Origin: Bog-756 sp963737625
Lineage (GTDB): Bacteria; Actinomycetota; Acidimicrobiia; Acidimicrobiales; RAAP-2
Assembly (NCBI GenBank): GCA_963737625.1
Contig: CAVTTK010000001.1
Location: 62,001-126,000, forward strand
Length of the DNA: 64,000 nucleotides
Reading direction: 5' to 3'
This document shows, in pieces, positions 17,704 through 26,040 of the stretch. The position numbers and the translations under genes are program-made. Every line of letters begins with the position of its first letter. Position 1 is the first letter of the stretch. The notes beneath the pieces are model-generated. The model saw nothing but the letters and a program-made list of their open reading frames with translations, had not been told where the DNA came from and searched no databases.

Positions 17704-18378
17704 TCAGCTGGGGAAGGTCGATTGGGCGATCTGGAACTTGGACCCGGTGCCGGTGAGGGTGGGGTTCGATGCATTGCAATCGCCCAGGACGGTGTCACCG
17801 GAGACCTCGGCGTAGAAGTTGCCGGCAGCAGTCGGGAAGTAGATGGTCTGGGCCGCCGATGTTCCGGTCTTGGGACTTGTCGCCGTCGCTGTCGCCGTAC
17901 TGGTCCCATAGGGCCTCTTCTTGTTGGCCGAGTTGATCGTGGTCGAGATCGCCCTCGGGTTGTCAATCGTGTACCAGCAGTTCCCTGCTACTGATCGGTT
18001 GGCCAGCACGATTCCGTTGCCACCAGCGGACACGTACACCGAGACGCTTGAGGGACTGCTCGAAGCTGACGTGATGAACCCGAGGGAGCGCTGGTCGCTG
18101 GCCAGAGCGGTCGCCATGAACGTCGGGAAGGACGTGTACTGGGCTGTGCTACCCAGGGCGAATGACTGGTTGTTGGTCTGAAAGACCGTGTCGGAGTCGA
18201 CCAGGGCCGTGTTCAGGTTTTGCTGTGCTCCCCGGTCCTTGGCCGACTTGCTCGTACCGAGGAAGGTCGGGATGGCGATGGCAAGCAGGATGGCCAAGAT
18301 CAACAGCACCACCATGAGTTCGATGAGGGTGAAGCCCGCATCCTCAGTCTCTCGATCTCTGGCACCAGGGACTTCCAT
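17704..18378 (-). CDS. Type IV pilin-like protein (prepilin)
   Basis: About 224 residues with a class III signal: a charged leader ending EDAG, then FTLIELMVVLLILAILLAIAIPTFLG. Prepilin peptidase should cut after the Gly, leaving N-terminal Phe with the usual Glu at +5. The rest is a Ser/Thr/Ala-rich globular head with two Cys residues (GNCWYTID and GDCNASN) that could form the pilin D-loop disulphide. ATG 18378 puts the leader at about 16 residues; a GTG at 18417 is longer. No other pilus genes are in the window. Confidence 0.85.
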   Translation of the reverse strand: MEVPGARDRETEDAGFTLIELMVVLLILAILLAIAIPTFLGTSKSAKDRGAQQNLNTALVDSDTVFQTNNQSFALGSTAQYTSFPTFMATALASDQRSLGFITSASSSPSSVSVYVSAGGNGIVLANRSVAGNCWYTIDNPRAISTTINSANKKRPYGTSTATATATSPKTGTSAAQTIYFPTAAGNFYAEVSGDTVLGDCNASNPTLTGTGSKFQIAQSTFPS

Positions 18379-18672
18379 CTTCTTCGTATCGGCGCATAAA
18401 CCGCCTGACTTGACCACAGAGATGCAGGTCTACGGCTTGTTTGGAAGTGCCTGCATAGTGCAATAGCCACAATATGCACGGTGTCGAGCGGAAGGTCGTT
18501 GGACCTGTCGGCCCGGTCCGCTCCCGGAAGTCTCACCGCCGGCTCCCGTGTGTGCCCCTGACCAGGGGGTCAGGCCTAGACGCAGACTTCATGGGCTAAT
18601 TGAATACTGAGTAAAGCGGGCATCGCCCAACGTCCAAAGGCCGAATAACCTGCGGTTGCGCCGCCCGGAGCT

Positions 18673-19473
18673 CTACGAGTCCCCACTGGACGATTCGAAG
18701 GCCTCGCCGTCGGGGCTGGCGACGACGATGGTGTACCCGTCCGGGTCCTTGAGCCAGATTTCCCGGTGGCCGGGTCCGTTCCCCTCGCCTTCGGATGGAT
18801 TCCGGAAAGGCGGTTGAACGATGGTCGCACCTAGCTTTGTGGCGCGGATGATCGCGCCGTCAAAGTCAGGGGTCTCGCCGAACCAGAGCACGACGCCGTT
18901 TCCGACCTCGTACCCAGGGTCGCCGATCGTGGCGTGGTGATGGTCCGATTCGAAGGCATGGAGCTGGAGGACGAGGGCGCTCCCGTCGACGAGGCGCTCG
19001 TAGGTGGGACCACCGTGGTCGCTGCGCAGCCCGAGGACGTGCTGATACCACCTGCTGGATGCCTCTACATCGCGAACGGCGATGAGGGTCTGGGACTCGG
19101 TGCGCCGGCGAATGGCGACGGCTACGCCAATACGGTTACCGGCGGGGTCATCGCACTCGACCAGGTAGCGCTCACCGCCATCCGGCTCTGGCCGACCTGT
19201 CACCCTCCCGCCGTTGGCTTCGATGCGGTGGAGGACGGGCCCAAGTTGGTCGGCCAAGATCCACACCACTGGCCCGGAGTCACCGGCGGGTGGGCGATCC
19301 ATGGTCCATTCGCCGATGATCCCAGGTGCCTCGAAGCGACCCCCGTCACGGTCGACCGACCAGCCGAAGACCGCCTCGTAGAAGTCCGCTGACGGCGTGA
19401 TGTCGACGGCCGGAAGTTGTAAGTAGACGACCTGGCCTTGCACCGGGTGCGGTGTGCCTTGTCCTTCACTCAT
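18673..19473 (-). CDS. VOC (glyoxalase/dioxygenase-fold) protein, two domains
   Basis: A 266-residue protein with two tandem VOC modules. The first (residues about 10-130) opens VVYLQLPAVDITPSADFYEAVFGW and the second (about 140-260) opens QTLIAVRDVEASSRWYQHVLGL and closes EIWLKDPDGYTIVVASPDGE. Possible metal ligands are Glu/His in REIWLKDPDG. The ATG has GAGG 8 nt upstream. It lies 17 bp after a TetR gene on the same strand, probably one operon, which suggests a regulated detoxification or resistance role. Substrate unknown. Confidence 0.83.
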   Translation of the reverse strand: MSEGQGTPHPVQGQVVYLQLPAVDITPSADFYEAVFGWSVDRDGGRFEAPGIIGEWTMDRPPAGDSGPVVWILADQLGPVLHRIEANGGRVTGRPEPDGGERYLVECDDPAGNRIGVAVAIRRRTESQTLIAVRDVEASSRWYQHVLGLRSDHGGPTYERLVDGSALVLQLHAFESDHHHATIGDPGYEVGNGVVLWFGETPDFDGAIIRATKLGATIVQPPFRNPSEGEGNGPGHREIWLKDPDGYTIVVASPDGEAFESSSGDS

Positions 19474-19490
19474 GTCGATAACCTCTGTGT

Positions 19491-20169
19491 CTATGACGAC
19501 GGTTGGAATCGGCCGCCATGGGACGCAAGTAGGCAACGCAGGGATCGCGCTACCCATGACTCGTAGTGATCGCGCGTCCAGCCTCGTTGGCGGATGAGTC
19601 GATCGAATAGTGCCGGTTCCATGAGGGCGAAGAGCGTATCGACCGCTTCATCCTCGCTGACCTCCTTGTCCAGGGCCCCGAGGGCGGTGAGGCGACCGAC
19701 GATCCAGCCCGCCATGGCGGCTCGCTGAGCGCTCATCTGGGCGGCGATTCTCTCCAGTTCGGGGTCGGATTTGGCACCTTCGAAGAGTGAGAGGACCAGC
19801 CCCGAGGAGCGGTCCTGGGCGGGGGCGAGCACGCCGGCAACGATGGACAGGAGGTTCTCGACGTCAATCGCCTCGGTGGCTTCCCTGGCCCATTCTCGAT
19901 CGAGCATCACTACCGGCTCGTCGTCACCGGCTATGGCCACGTCAATCGTCGCCTTGAGCAGCCGGGCCTTGGTGCCGAAGAGCGTCTCGACGGTCGGCAC
20001 TGACACCGCGGCCTTGGCGGCGATGGACCGGATGGTGGTTCCTGCGTAGCCGTACTCGGTGAACAGGGCCGCGGCAGCGCAAAGTACCCGTTGGCTCGTG
20101 GCGCGGGCTCGGGCTTCGCGCTCGAAGTGAACGGTAGGGCCGGCGAGTCTCTGGCGATGCCACGACCAT
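19491..20169 (-). CDS. TetR-family regulator, probable N-terminal frameshift
   Basis: The TetR HTH is RVLCAAAALFTEYGYAGTTIRSIAAKAAVSVPTVETLFGTKARLLKA. The open frame has no good start: it runs up to an ATG at 20198 through an unlikely peptide. In the next frame an ATG at 20169 gives MVVASPETRRPYRS, and RRPYRS is the usual lead-in of this TetR subgroup. Removing one base near 20127 joins it to FEREARARATSQ. A promoter (TTGACT 20204-20199, AATACT 20181-20176, 17-nt spacer) ends 6 nt before ATG 20169, which supports that start. It precedes the VOC gene. Confidence 0.72.
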
Positions 20170-20340
20170 TGGACCAGTATTGGACATGGTATAGCCATAG
20201 TCAATATCGATCGGGGACGAGCCGGTGATCCTCCGCCCGAAGTCCGTCCGACGGAAGGACCGAACCAATAGTTGAGACAGTCAAGTGGCTCGCGGTGATT
20301 CCGGCTCGGGAGGCCGCACGCAAAAAGTAGCTCTGAACAG

Positions 20341-20425
20341 CGGAGGGAGTGGGATTCGAACCCACGGAGGCTTGCACCTCACGGCTTTTCAAGAGCCGCG
20401 CATTTGTCCGCTCTGCCATCCCTCC
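20341..20425 (-). tRNA. tRNA-Ser (anticodon UGA)
   Basis: Acceptor stem GGAGGGA with TCCCTCC, G at position 73, anticodon stem CGGCT/AGCCG around loop CTTGAAA, a long variable arm and T-arm GTGGGTTCGAATCCCAC. CCA is not encoded. It sits between the TetR and pheA genes. Confidence 0.95.
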
Positions 20426-20476
20426 GAGCGTCTGTCAGGGTAGCCGCCGACCGTTGCCGTCCTGAGCCGACGCGGT

Positions 20477-21463
20477 TCAGTCCCGGCCGCTCGACCTCAC
20501 CTCGGCCCGCAGGCCGTTAACCCACAGCGCCGCCTCGTTCCACGATGTCTCGGCCTCACGCCGGAGGGCCGGAGCCGCCGGTCCCGCGGCCGGATAGGAG
20601 CCGAGGAATTTGACTCCGGCCAGACCGGCATGGAGGTCGCGCAGGCAGTCGCTGACCACGGCATCGGCGATGTGGCCCTCGAAGTCGATGATAAAGCAGT
20701 AGTCGCCGAGGGCCTGCTTGGTCGGCCTCGACTCCAGCTTGGACAGGTTGATGTTGCGGGCCGAGAACTGTCCCAGGATGGCGTGAAGGCTCCCGGGATG
20801 GTCGGCGTTCTGGAAGCAGGCGATGCTGGTCCGGTCATGCCCTGTGGGGGCGGGAATGCCCACCCGGGCCACGGAGACGAACCGGGTCTGATTGTCCGGG
20901 TGGTCCTCCACGTCCTCCACCAGGATGTCCAGCCCGTAGAGGGTGGCGGCCAGGCGGGGGGCGATGGCTGCCGTGGGCCGGGAGGACATGGCCGGATCGT
21001 GTTGGCCGATCAACCTGGCCGCTTCGGCGGTGGAATTGGTGGCCACCACGTCGACCGTGGGCAGCTTCTCGTTGAGGAACCCGCGGCACTGTGCGGTGGC
21101 CATGGGGATGGACGCCACCCGCTCCACATCTCCAAGGGTGGTCCCGGGGGGCGCCATCAGGTGGAGGTGGATGTCGAGGACGACCTCCCGCTGGATCCGG
21201 AGGTCGAAGTCGAAGACCAGGCTGTCGATGATGTCCCGGACCGTGCCCTCGATGGCGTTTTCGAGGGGCACGAAGCCCAGGTCGACCCCACCCTCCCGCA
21301 CCGAGTCCAGCACCTCCACCAAGGACCCGAAGGGGGTGGCCTCGGCCCGGCTGTAATCGGGCTCGCCGAGGAGGGCCTCCTCGGTGAAGGTGCCCTCGGG
21401 GCCGAGGAACCCGATGCGCAACGCCGGGACGTCCCGGGGCTCGGAGGATGCGTCCGGTGCCAT
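20477..21463 (-). CDS. pheA: Prephenate dehydratase
   Basis: A 328-residue monofunctional prephenate dehydratase that makes phenylpyruvate for phenylalanine synthesis. The N-terminal half has GFLGPEGTFTEEAL, PLENAIEGTV and the catalytic NQTRFVSV. The C-terminal ACT domain (GSLHAILGQFSARNINLSKLESRP) carries the ESRP segment of the phenylalanine allosteric site. TATCCT at 21477-21472 ends 8 nt before the ATG, so the transcript may be nearly leaderless. It is divergent from larB with only 23 bp between start codons. Confidence 0.95.
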   Translation of the reverse strand: MAPDASSEPRDVPALRIGFLGPEGTFTEEALLGEPDYSRAEATPFGSLVEVLDSVREGGVDLGFVPLENAIEGTVRDIIDSLVFDFDLRIQREVVLDIHLHLMAPPGTTLGDVERVASIPMATAQCRGFLNEKLPTVDVVATNSTAEAARLIGQHDPAMSSRPTAAIAPRLAATLYGLDILVEDVEDHPDNQTRFVSVARVGIPAPTGHDRTSIACFQNADHPGSLHAILGQFSARNINLSKLESRPTKQALGDYCFIIDFEGHIADAVVSDCLRDLHAGLAGVKFLGSYPAAGPAAPALRREAETSWNEAALWVNGLRAEVRSSGRD

Positions 21464-21486
21464 ACCCAGGCAGGATAGTGAACATC

Positions 21487-22263
21487 ATGGACGAACCAGG
21501 ACTGCAACGCCTGCTCGCCGACGTGCAGTCGGGGACGTGTTCGCCCGACGAAGCCGTACACCGGCTCCGCCGCCTGCCCTTCGCCGACCTGGGCTTTGCC
21601 AAGGTCGACCACCACCGCTCGCTCCGACAGGGCCTCCCGGAGGCCGTGTACGGGCAGGGCAAGACCGCTGGCCAGTGCTCGGCCATCGTGGGGGAGCTGC
21701 TGGCCGACGGCGAGGGGCCGGTCATCCTCACGCGGGCCGATGCCGACCAGGTGGAGGTGGTGACCACCGACCATCCCGGTGGGGAACGCACCGTGACCGG
21801 GGTGGCCACCGGGTCCGACCAGATCCGCGGGGAGCTCTCGGCCGTGGTGTGGCGTCCGGCCCGCCTGCGCCCGGCCCGGACGCTGGTGGTCACGGCCGGC
21901 ACGTCGGATCTACCGGTGGCCCGCGAGTGCCAGGCCATCCTGACCGCCCTCGGGCTGCGGCCCACCGTGCTGGCCGACTGTGGTGTGGCCGGCGTCCACC
22001 GCCTGCTGGCCTCGGCCGACGAGTTGGCCGAGGCCGACGCCGTGGTCGTGGTGGCCGGGATGGAGGGCGCGCTGGCCAGCCTCGTCGGGGGGATCACCCC
22101 GGCACCGGTGGTGGCCGTGCCCACCAGCACCGGCTACGGCGCAGCCCTCGAGGGGGTCACCGCGCTGCTGGCCATGCACGCCTCGTGCGCCGCCGGCATC
22201 ACCGTGGTGGGCATCGACAACGGGTTCGGGGCGGCGTGCGCCATCGCCCGGATGCTCCCGTGA
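21487..22263 (+). CDS. larB: LarB, pyridinium-3,5-biscarboxylate mononucleotide synthase
   Basis: A 258-residue homologue of AIR carboxylase-like proteins. In the family, LarB carboxylates nicotinic acid adenine dinucleotide and releases the biscarboxylated mononucleotide, the first step of nickel-pincer nucleotide (NPN) synthesis. GFAKVDHHRSLRQGLPEAVYGQGKT near residue 40 and TAGTSDLPVARE, VVVVAGMEGALASLVGG and TSTGYGA in the C-terminal PurE-like domain are typical. GATAGT ends 7 nt before the ATG. larC follows 13 nt downstream, so they are co-transcribed. Confidence 0.92.
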   Translation: MDEPGLQRLLADVQSGTCSPDEAVHRLRRLPFADLGFAKVDHHRSLRQGLPEAVYGQGKTAGQCSAIVGELLADGEGPVILTRADADQVEVVTTDHPGGERTVTGVATGSDQIRGELSAVVWRPARLRPARTLVVTAGTSDLPVARECQAILTALGLRPTVLADCGVAGVHRLLASADELAEADAVVVVAGMEGALASLVGGITPAPVVAVPTSTGYGAALEGVTALLAMHASCAAGITVVGIDNGFGAACAIARMLP

Positions 22264-22276
22264 GCGGAGGAGGCTC

Positions 22277-23593
22277 GTGAGGCTGGTCGATTCGCCCCTC
22301 CCCGTTCCCGGGGTCGGGGCGGCGGGCAACCGGGGTGGGCGCACCCTGGCCTGGTTCCACTGTTTCGCCGGGATCGCCGGGGACATGGCCCTCGGGAGCC
22401 TGCTCGATGCCGGCGCCGACCTCGGCGAGGTGCTGGCCCTCCTGGAGCGGCTTCCCCTCGGCGGATGGTCTCTCGAGGTCGAACCGGTGCTGCGCGGAGG
22501 CATTGCCGCCTCCCGGGCCGTGGTCAGTGTCGAGGACACCGTGGTGGTCCGAACGCACGCCCACATCGTCGGACTGGTGGGGGAGGCCCGACTCCCCGAA
22601 CGGGTGACGCGCCGGGCACTGGCCACGTTCGCCGTGCTGGCTGATGTGGAGGCCGCTCTCCACCGGCGTCCGGTCGACCAGGTCCACTTCCACGAGGTCG
22701 GGGGCCACGACACCATCGTGGACATCGTGGGGACGGCGGCCGCTCTCGAGGTCCTGGGCATCGACGAGGTGCAGGCCAGCCCCGTGGCCACCGGTCTCGG
22801 AATGGTGCGGGCGGCCCACGGGATGCTGCCTAACCCGGCACCGGCGGTGGTGGCCCTCCTCGAGGGAGTGCCCACCTGGGGCCGGAACGTCCCCGTGGAG
22901 CTGACCACCCCGACCGGGGCCGCCCTGTTGGCCGCCTTGTCCTCGGGCTACGGTCCCATGCCGGCCATGCGGGTGACGGGCCAGGGGTTCGGAGCCGGCA
23001 GCCGCGAGCTCGACGAAGTGCCCAACTGCACCCAGGTGGTGACCGGGGTCACCCTCGACCGGCGTAGGAGCGGTGACGTCGACGCGGACGCCGGCCAACC
23101 GGTAGCCCTGCTCGAGGCCAACGTCGACGATGCCACGGGTGAGCAGCTGGCCCACGCCATCGGGGCCCTGCTCGAGGCGGGGGCCCACGATGCCTGGTTG
23201 ACCCCGGTGATCATGAAGAAGGGACGGCCGGGGACGGTGGTCCACGCACTGTGCGACCCGGCCCTGACGGCCGCGCTGCGTGATGTGGTGCGGGACACCA
23301 CCGGCACACTCGGGGTCCGGGTGGGGTCCGGAGAGCGCTGGCCGGTGACACGGACCATGGAGTCGGTGGTGGTCGAGGGCCAGATGATCAGGGTCAAGGT
23401 GGCACCCGGAAAGGTCAAGGCCGAATACGAGGACGTGGCCCTGGCGGCGCGTCGCACCGGACAGTCGATCCGCGAGCTCTCGTTCCGGGCCGAGGCGCGG
23501 TGGCGCGAGCAGCGCGGTGCAGGCGGCGATGATGGGCCTGGTGGGGGAGGCGGCCTGGGTGGGTCGGGAGGGGCGGGTGACGCCACGGCGTGA
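22277..23593 (+). CDS. larC: LarC, nickel-pincer cofactor nickel insertase
   Basis: A 438-residue LarC, the CTP-dependent cyclometallase that inserts nickel into the dithio-mononucleotide. FHCFAGIAGDMALGSLLDAGAD opens the N-terminal domain; VHFHEVGGHDTIVDIVG and ELTTPTGAALL follow. The C-terminal part (LEANVDDATGEQLAHAIGALL, TPVIMKKGRPG) is fused in one continuous frame, unlike species that read larC1 and larC2 through a frameshift. GGAGGAGG ends 3 nt before the GTG. The C-terminus is a Gly-rich tail that runs into a 19-bp tandem repeat. Confidence 0.92.
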   Translation: MRLVDSPLPVPGVGAAGNRGGRTLAWFHCFAGIAGDMALGSLLDAGADLGEVLALLERLPLGGWSLEVEPVLRGGIAASRAVVSVEDTVVVRTHAHIVGLVGEARLPERVTRRALATFAVLADVEAALHRRPVDQVHFHEVGGHDTIVDIVGTAAALEVLGIDEVQASPVATGLGMVRAAHGMLPNPAPAVVALLEGVPTWGRNVPVELTTPTGAALLAALSSGYGPMPAMRVTGQGFGAGSRELDEVPNCTQVVTGVTLDRRRSGDVDADAGQPVALLEANVDDATGEQLAHAIGALLEAGAHDAWLTPVIMKKGRPGTVVHALCDPALTAALRDVVRDTTGTLGVRVGSGERWPVTRTMESVVVEGQMIRVKVAPGKVKAEYEDVALAARRTGQSIRELSFRAEARWREQRGAGGDDGPGGGGGLGGSGGAGDATA

Positions 23594-23633
23594 CGGTGAC
23601 GCCACGGCGTGACGGTGACGCCACGGCGTGACG
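23577..23633 (+). repeat. Three perfect tandem copies of a 19-bp unit
   Basis: GTGACGCCACGGCGTGACG is repeated three times without spacing. Each copy holds a small inverted repeat (ACGCC, AC, GGCGT). The first copy contains the larC stop codon (23591-23593). It could act as a terminator or protein-binding array, or be a slippage product. Confidence 0.9.
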
Positions 23634-23776
23634 GTGAGGAGCTGAGAAGCGTAGGACGGCCATGGGCCGGGTGCGACGCCGCGAACGCAACGGTGACCAC
23701 TACGGTGTCATGTTCTGGAGGATTGGCCCGGGAGCCGGTCCCCGACACACCTTCGCTTCGGGAAAGGAAACGACTC

Positions 23777-24340
23777 ATGATCCGTGCGCGCTCTCTCATC
23801 CTGGTGATCCTGCCGGTGGCGGCCCTCGGACTCGCCGCCTGCGGCAGCTCGTCGTCGAGCCCGGCGACCACGGGGACGCCGACGACCGCGGCGCCGTCGA
23901 CCACGCCCACGACCTCCGGCCCGCCCTCGACCATCCCGACCGCCGACGTGTCGCCGGCCGGAACCGCCGGCACCGCGCCTACCGTGATCGTGCCGAAGGG
24001 GAGTCCGCCCACCACGCTGGAGACGTCAGACCTGATCACGGGGACCGGGCCCGCGGCCAAGGCCGGGGACTCGGTGACCGTCCAGTACGTGCTGGCCACC
24101 TACTCCTCGGGTAAGACCATCCAGTCCTCGTGGACCGGCCAGCCGTTCACCTTCACCCTCGACGCCACACCCGAGCAGGTCATCCCCGGTTGGGACCAGG
24201 GTGTGGTGGGGATGCAGGTGGGTGGACGACGTGAGTTGATCATCCCCCCGAGCCTGGGCTACGGCGCTCAGTCCCCGGGCCCCGGCATCGCCGCCAACGA
24301 CACCTTGGTGTTCGCGGTGGACCTGCTCAAGATCAACTGA
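23777..24340 (+). CDS. FKBP-type peptidyl-prolyl isomerase lipoprotein
   Basis: A 187-residue exported lipoprotein. The signal peptide ends in lipobox LAAC (Cys at residue 22), followed by a Ser/Thr/Pro-rich linker of about 60 residues. The FKBP fold covers about 85-187: GDSVTVQYVLATYSSGKTIQSSW, VIPGWDQGVVGMQVGGRRELIIPPSLGYG and NDTLVFAVDLLKI. It should catalyse prolyl cis-trans isomerisation outside the membrane. GGAAAGGAAA precedes the ATG. It is convergent with the permease gene and shares a hairpin terminator with it. Confidence 0.92.
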   Translation: MIRARSLILVILPVAALGLAACGSSSSSPATTGTPTTAAPSTTPTTSGPPSTIPTADVSPAGTAGTAPTVIVPKGSPPTTLETSDLITGTGPAAKAGDSVTVQYVLATYSSGKTIQSSWTGQPFTFTLDATPEQVIPGWDQGVVGMQVGGRRELIIPPSLGYGAQSPGPGIAANDTLVFAVDLLKIN

Positions 24341-24345
24341 TCGGG

Positions 24346-24371
24346 CCCGCCCAGGGTCACCGTCTGGCGGG
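24346..24371. terminator. Stem-loop between convergent genes
   Basis: CCCGCC (24346-24351) pairs with GGCGGG (24366-24371), with a further AG/CT pair inside. It sits between the FKBP stop and the permease stop, so it could serve both strands. Confidence 0.4.
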
Positions 24372-24373
24372 GC

Positions 24374-25585
24374 TCAAAGCGAGCCGGTCACGGCCAGGAG
24401 GGCCAGGGCCGCCGCCATGGCCAGCGGCACGGTGATCAGGCCGAGGACCACAGCTCGACGTACCGGCGGAGCGGAGCCGGTCGACTGCGCCGTCCTCCAC
24501 CAGAGGATCCAGGCCAGCGATCCGGTGACGAAGAGGTTGGGTCCAACGTCGAGCCCGACCAGCAGGGCATAGGGGTGGGGCGGGACACGCGAGGCCAGCA
24601 GGGATGCGGCGGGGAGGTTGTTGACCACCACCGTGGACAGCGCCGCCACCACGGCGGTACCTACGGCGTCGAGATGGGCCAGCAGGGTGGCCGGCCCCGA
24701 CCACGCCCGGCCCAGGGTGCCGAGAGCCAGGGCCACCCCGAACAGCCCGACCAGCACCGGGAGTCCCAATACGTCGAGCACGTGGCCGAGGTGCTGGCGG
24801 TGGGTGACCAGCCGGGCGAGGATGATCAGTATCCCCACCCCGGCCACGGGTAGGGCCGGATTGCGAAGGGCCAGGACGAGCACGGTGACGGCCACGACGC
24901 CCAGGGCGCCGAGTCCGAGGGTCGGCTCGGTGGGCCCCGGATCCGGCGACAGAAGGGTGGCGGACACTGGTTCGGGGCGGGAACGATCGACCCGTAACGA
25001 CTGCCGCTCGGCCACGGCGATCATCGCCCCGGTGAGCACGACGGCCCCGACCCAGGGCAGGGCCATGTGGGCGAAGAACTGCCCACCGGAGAGGTGGAGG
25101 TGGCCAAGGACGATCAGGTTGGTCAGGTTGGACCCGGGTAGCAGCAGGCTGCCGGCGTTGGACACCAGGAGACAACCGACCAGCAGCGGGGCTTCGCCGT
25201 CGCCCCGGCTGCGGGCGGCATAGACCAGCACCGGGGTGAGGAAGACCACCGAGGTGTCCAGGTTCAGCACCGCGGTGATCACGGCTACCAGTACGACAGC
25301 CCCGGCGAAGAGGGCCAGACCGTTGGGAGCGGCGCGGGACAGGCGGTGCCCGGCGGCGGCGAAGAGGCCGTCCTGGTCGGCCACCAGTCCTACCAGGAGG
25401 AGGCCGGCCACCAGCACGAACGGCGACCAGACCTGAGAGGCGGCCGAACGGGCCCCGCTGCTGTCGAGGGCCACAGCCACCACGGCGGCCATCACCCCCA
25501 CCGCGGCCAGGACCCATCCCCAGAAGCGGGCCAGGAGCCCGGACGGCTCGGCGAGGGTCCGCGGAGTGGGGGAGGGCGCGGCCAT
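24374..25585 (-). CDS. ArsB/NhaD-like (ion transporter superfamily) permease
   Basis: A 403-residue protein with about 10-11 membrane helices. It has two inverted halves with the signatures NLDTSVVFLTPVLVYAAR and GSLLLPGSNLTNLIVLG in the first, and STVVVNNLPAASLLAS and DVGPNLFVTGSLAWILWW in the second. These match ArsB-type arsenite or related anion permeases. It is divergent from an ArsR-type regulator, but that regulator lacks the metal-binding Cys residues, so arsenic should not be assumed as substrate. The ATG at 25585 has no clear ribosome-binding site. Confidence 0.83.
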   Translation of the reverse strand: MAAPSPTPRTLAEPSGLLARFWGWVLAAVGVMAAVVAVALDSSGARSAASQVWSPFVLVAGLLLVGLVADQDGLFAAAGHRLSRAAPNGLALFAGAVVLVAVITAVLNLDTSVVFLTPVLVYAARSRGDGEAPLLVGCLLVSNAGSLLLPGSNLTNLIVLGHLHLSGGQFFAHMALPWVGAVVLTGAMIAVAERQSLRVDRSRPEPVSATLLSPDPGPTEPTLGLGALGVVAVTVLVLALRNPALPVAGVGILIILARLVTHRQHLGHVLDVLGLPVLVGLFGVALALGTLGRAWSGPATLLAHLDAVGTAVVAALSTVVVNNLPAASLLASRVPPHPYALLVGLDVGPNLFVTGSLAWILWWRTAQSTGSAPPVRRAVVLGLITVPLAMAAALALLAVTGSL

Positions 25586-25644
25586 CGCCGACCAGCATGC
25601 CCGACGACGGCGGACGCCAATCCTCCGGGGAGCCCCGCCGCTCC

Positions 25645-25683
25645 TTGACCCGTAGGGCTGTAAGTAGTAACTTACGGTAAGTG
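25645..25683 (+). promoter_or_regulatory. ArsR promoter and 16-bp operator palindrome
   Basis: GTAAGTAGTAACTTAC at 25660-25675 has perfect 6-bp arms, and a third half-site GTAAGTG lies at 25677-25683. TTGACC at 25645-25650 could be the -35 and TAACTT at 25668-25673 the -10, ending 7 nt before the GTG at 25681. Binding would block this promoter. Confidence 0.6.
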
Positions 25684-26040
25684 GAAGCTAACCTGTTGGC
25701 CCTCGGGGCGCTGGCCGACCCGACCCGTCGGGAGCTGTTCGAACGGCTGGCGCAACGGCCCCAGGCGGTGGGGGAGCTGGCCGGGCAGGTCCCGGTGAGC
25801 CGTCCAGCCGTTTCGCAGCACCTGAAGGTGCTGAAGGAGGCCGGTCTGGTCATCGATCGAGCCGAGGGAAGCCGGCGTATCTACCGGATCGACCCCACGG
25901 GGATCGGAGCCCTCCGTGACTATCTCGACCGGTTCTGGGGAACGGCGCTGGCCTCCTTCAAGGTCCGGGCCGAGCAGGGAACGTACGACGGACCGAGAGA
26001 CGGTGTCGTCGCATCGAGCCAGGAGGCAGTTGATGGTTGA
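25681..26040 (+). CDS. ArsR-family transcriptional regulator
   Basis: A 119-residue winged-helix protein: LGALADPTRRELFERLAQRPQAVGELAGQVPVSRPAVSQHLKVLKEAGLV, then a RRIYRI wing. It has no Cys, so it is not a classical metal sensor. It belongs to the ArsR type that precedes SRPBCC (AHSA1) genes. The GTG lies 7 nt after a possible -10 and overlaps a third operator half-site. Its stop codon overlaps the start of the SRPBCC gene by 8 nt. It likely regulates itself and perhaps the divergent permease. Confidence 0.9.
   Translation: MEANLLALGALADPTRRELFERLAQRPQAVGELAGQVPVSRPAVSQHLKVLKEAGLVIDRAEGSRRIYRIDPTGIGALRDYLDRFWGTALASFKVRAEQGTYDGPRDGVVASSQEAVDG

Noticed and set aside
20341..20425. tRNA-Ser(UGA) as a phage or island attachment site
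   Set aside because: No integrase gene and no second copy of the tRNA 3' end was seen nearby.
23577..23633. CRISPR array
   Set aside because: The 19-bp units are directly joined with no spacers, and no cas genes are in the window.
25681..26040. Arsenic resistance operon
   Set aside because: The ArsR has no Cys ligands and no arsC or arsM gene is present; the permease alone does not prove arsenite export.
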